Made by a program: the position numbers and the translations under genes. The notes below the pieces were generated by a model. It did not search any database. It worked only from the letters and a program-made list of their open reading frames with translations, and was not told the origin of the DNA. From the NCBI GenBank assembly GCA_900315015.1, contig OMXJ01000003.1:1-64000 (forward strand): DNA of 64,000 nucleotides, given 5' to 3'. Shown here in pieces: positions 63,214 through 64,000 of the stretch (positions are counted from its first letter, which is position 1; every line of letters starts with the position of its first letter). This DNA is from an uncultured Eubacteriales bacterium (GTDB lineage: Bacteria > Bacillota > Clostridia > Lachnospirales > Lachnospiraceae).

Positions 63214-63309
63214 TACTAAGGAAAAGCTAAGAGCAGTAATAATACTGAGTGAATAATTATGAGCAGTAATAATACTGAGTGAATAATTATGAGCAGCAAT
63301 AGTACTGAG
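63202..63309 (+). repeat. 30-bp tandem repeat beginning at the nrdR stop
   Basis: Units of about 30 bp: 63202-63230 (diverged, contains the last codons and TAG of nrdR), two near-identical copies 63231-63260 and 63261-63290, and a partial copy 63291-63309. Confidence 0.95.
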
Positions 63310-63362
63310 AAAAAATTGTAAGTGGCATAGTAATAAAAAATAATGAAAAGCGGCAAAGAATT

Positions 63363-63399
63363 AAAAACGCTGTAAGCGGATGGCTTACAGCGTTTTTAT
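63363..63399. terminator. bidirectional terminator at the nrdR end
   Basis: Stem AAAAACGCTGTAAGC / GCTTACAGCGTTTTT around GGATG; A and T runs on both sides, so it serves nrdR and the convergent membrane protein gene. Confidence 0.92.
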
Positions 63400-63479
63400 T
63401 ATGTATGATTTTTATATAGAAATTTCTGCCCTCAAATTTAATTACTTGATTTTAGCTAAATAACTACAATTCTTTGAAA

Positions 63480-64000
63480 TTAATTCTTCTTGATGTTTGA
63501 AGATAATGAATCCCAAGCAAGAGGAAGTGTTACACTTAAAATTGCAAAGAACCAATATAAAACAAAAACAACAGATGCCTTACAGAAATGTGCATTTGAT
63601 ATTGATGTTGATAAAAGAACGATAGCATTAATTGCACTAAATACATACGCTAAGGTATCCTTCTTAAGAGCATAAAAAACAATTGCAACTACAGGAAGGA
63701 GCATGAGCACAAATGAAAGCTGAGCAACGCTGAAACGTTTTTCAAGTTCCCAGTAAACAATAGTCTGAGAAAAAGTAGGAATTAAGCTGAAAAGAACCAT
63801 AAAAGCCGAAACAGCTATACCGATTATATTGATCATTGAATTCTTGGAGGTAACCCATAATGCCTTTAAAGGCTTTACGATTTCAAAGCACTCATTGATG
63901 TTGAAATGGAAGTCTGTTGATGGTGGAGCGATCGGATTAGCGGCTCCGGTATGAGTAGGAGCTACATTTGAATCTCCGTAATTAACAGCAGGTGTATTGC
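63480..64000 (-). CDS. partial membrane protein, N-terminus beyond the right edge
   Basis: The frame is open from the right edge: it begins NTPAVNYGDSNVAPTHTG and continues through a Pro/Asn/Ala-rich stretch before KALWVTSKNSMINIIG. Then come four hydrophobic helices (about 63480-63836) and a basic end. An internal ATG at 63836 exists, but the upstream codons are clearly coding and in frame, so the gene is longer. I do not recognise a family; a polytopic membrane protein with a soluble disordered N-terminal part. Confidence 0.65.
   Translation of the reverse strand, partial: NTPAVNYGDSNVAPTHTGAANPIAPPSTDFHFNINECFEIVKPLKALWVTSKNSMINIIGIAVSAFMVLFSLIPTFSQTIVYWELEKRFSVAQLSFVLMLLPVVAIVFYALKKDTLAYVFSAINAIVLLSTSISNAHFCKASVVFVLYWFFAILSVTLPLAWDSLSSNIKKN

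Overview
The window is low-GC Firmicutes chromosome, most likely from a gut or rumen Lachnospiraceae. This rests on gene content rather than a search: a DUF6465 Lys/Ala-rich protein, DUF1836, a glnA-ANTAR pair, Gram-positive-type lipoproteins, a SEDS-PBP fusion, LeuC2/LeuD2-type isopropylmalate isomerase, A/G-rich Shine-Dalgarno sites, strong TTGACA/TATAAT promoters and occasional TTG starts. Almost all sequence is ordinary chromosomal housekeeping.

Layout. 1-3400: right end of a decayed mobilisable/integrative element (5'-truncated relaxase, Tn916-type excisionase and tyrosine integrase, putative integrase arm sites). 3416-15450: LMW protein tyrosine phosphatase, recJ, a divergent sigma-70-like protein, glgB, a DUF308 membrane protein, a DUF1015 protein, argS, a DUF815 AAA ATPase and an SH3b membrane protein. 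15620-18581 (minus): two lipoproteins, one a PQQ-type beta-propeller. 18912-21943: DUF6465 protein, pyrBI (minus), Mrp ATPase. 21999-26567: CNNM/CorC protein, glutamine synthetase with an ANTAR regulator, and an S66 LD-carboxypeptidase. 27003-29600: cobalamin riboswitch controlling a corrinoid-type ABC binding protein and permease, with no ATPase gene. 29664-36655: CPBP protease, tRNA-Gly(GCC), DUF1836, a TrpR-like regulator, glgX, and a Met/Gln/Gly-repeat protein with SseB-like domains. 36916-39931: leuBCD. 40106-45179: a CmpB-type membrane protein, cardiolipin synthase, ruvA, ruvB. 45308-51460: zapA, U32 peptidase and a 1010-residue RodA/FtsW-PBP fusion. 51653-57700: a second SseB-like protein, a Cys-less ArsC/Spx-like protein, rplS, lepB, rbgA, an SDR, rnhB, yraN. 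57954-63213: pgeF, a PDZ/DUF512 iron-sulfur protein, der, plsY, nrdR. The right edge holds part of a minus-strand membrane protein.

Functional themes: glycogen metabolism (glgB, glgX), envelope growth and division (SEDS-PBP, zapA, lepB, S66 peptidase, plsY, cls), DNA repair (recJ, ruvAB), translation and ribosome assembly (argS, rplS, rbgA, der), nitrogen, pyrimidine and leucine synthesis, and corrinoid uptake.

The most unusual features are (i) a single-chain SEDS glycosyltransferase plus class B PBP, (ii) a recurring pattern of short tandem repeats that begin on or beside a gene's stop codon, clearest after the DUF512 gene where ten 12-bp copies each repeat the last codons and the stop, (iii) a sigma-factor-like protein with no region 4, (iv) a long repeat-rich SseB-like protein, and (v) small IS200/IS605-like palindromic relics at three places. 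I saw no CRISPR array, prophage or recognisable defence system.
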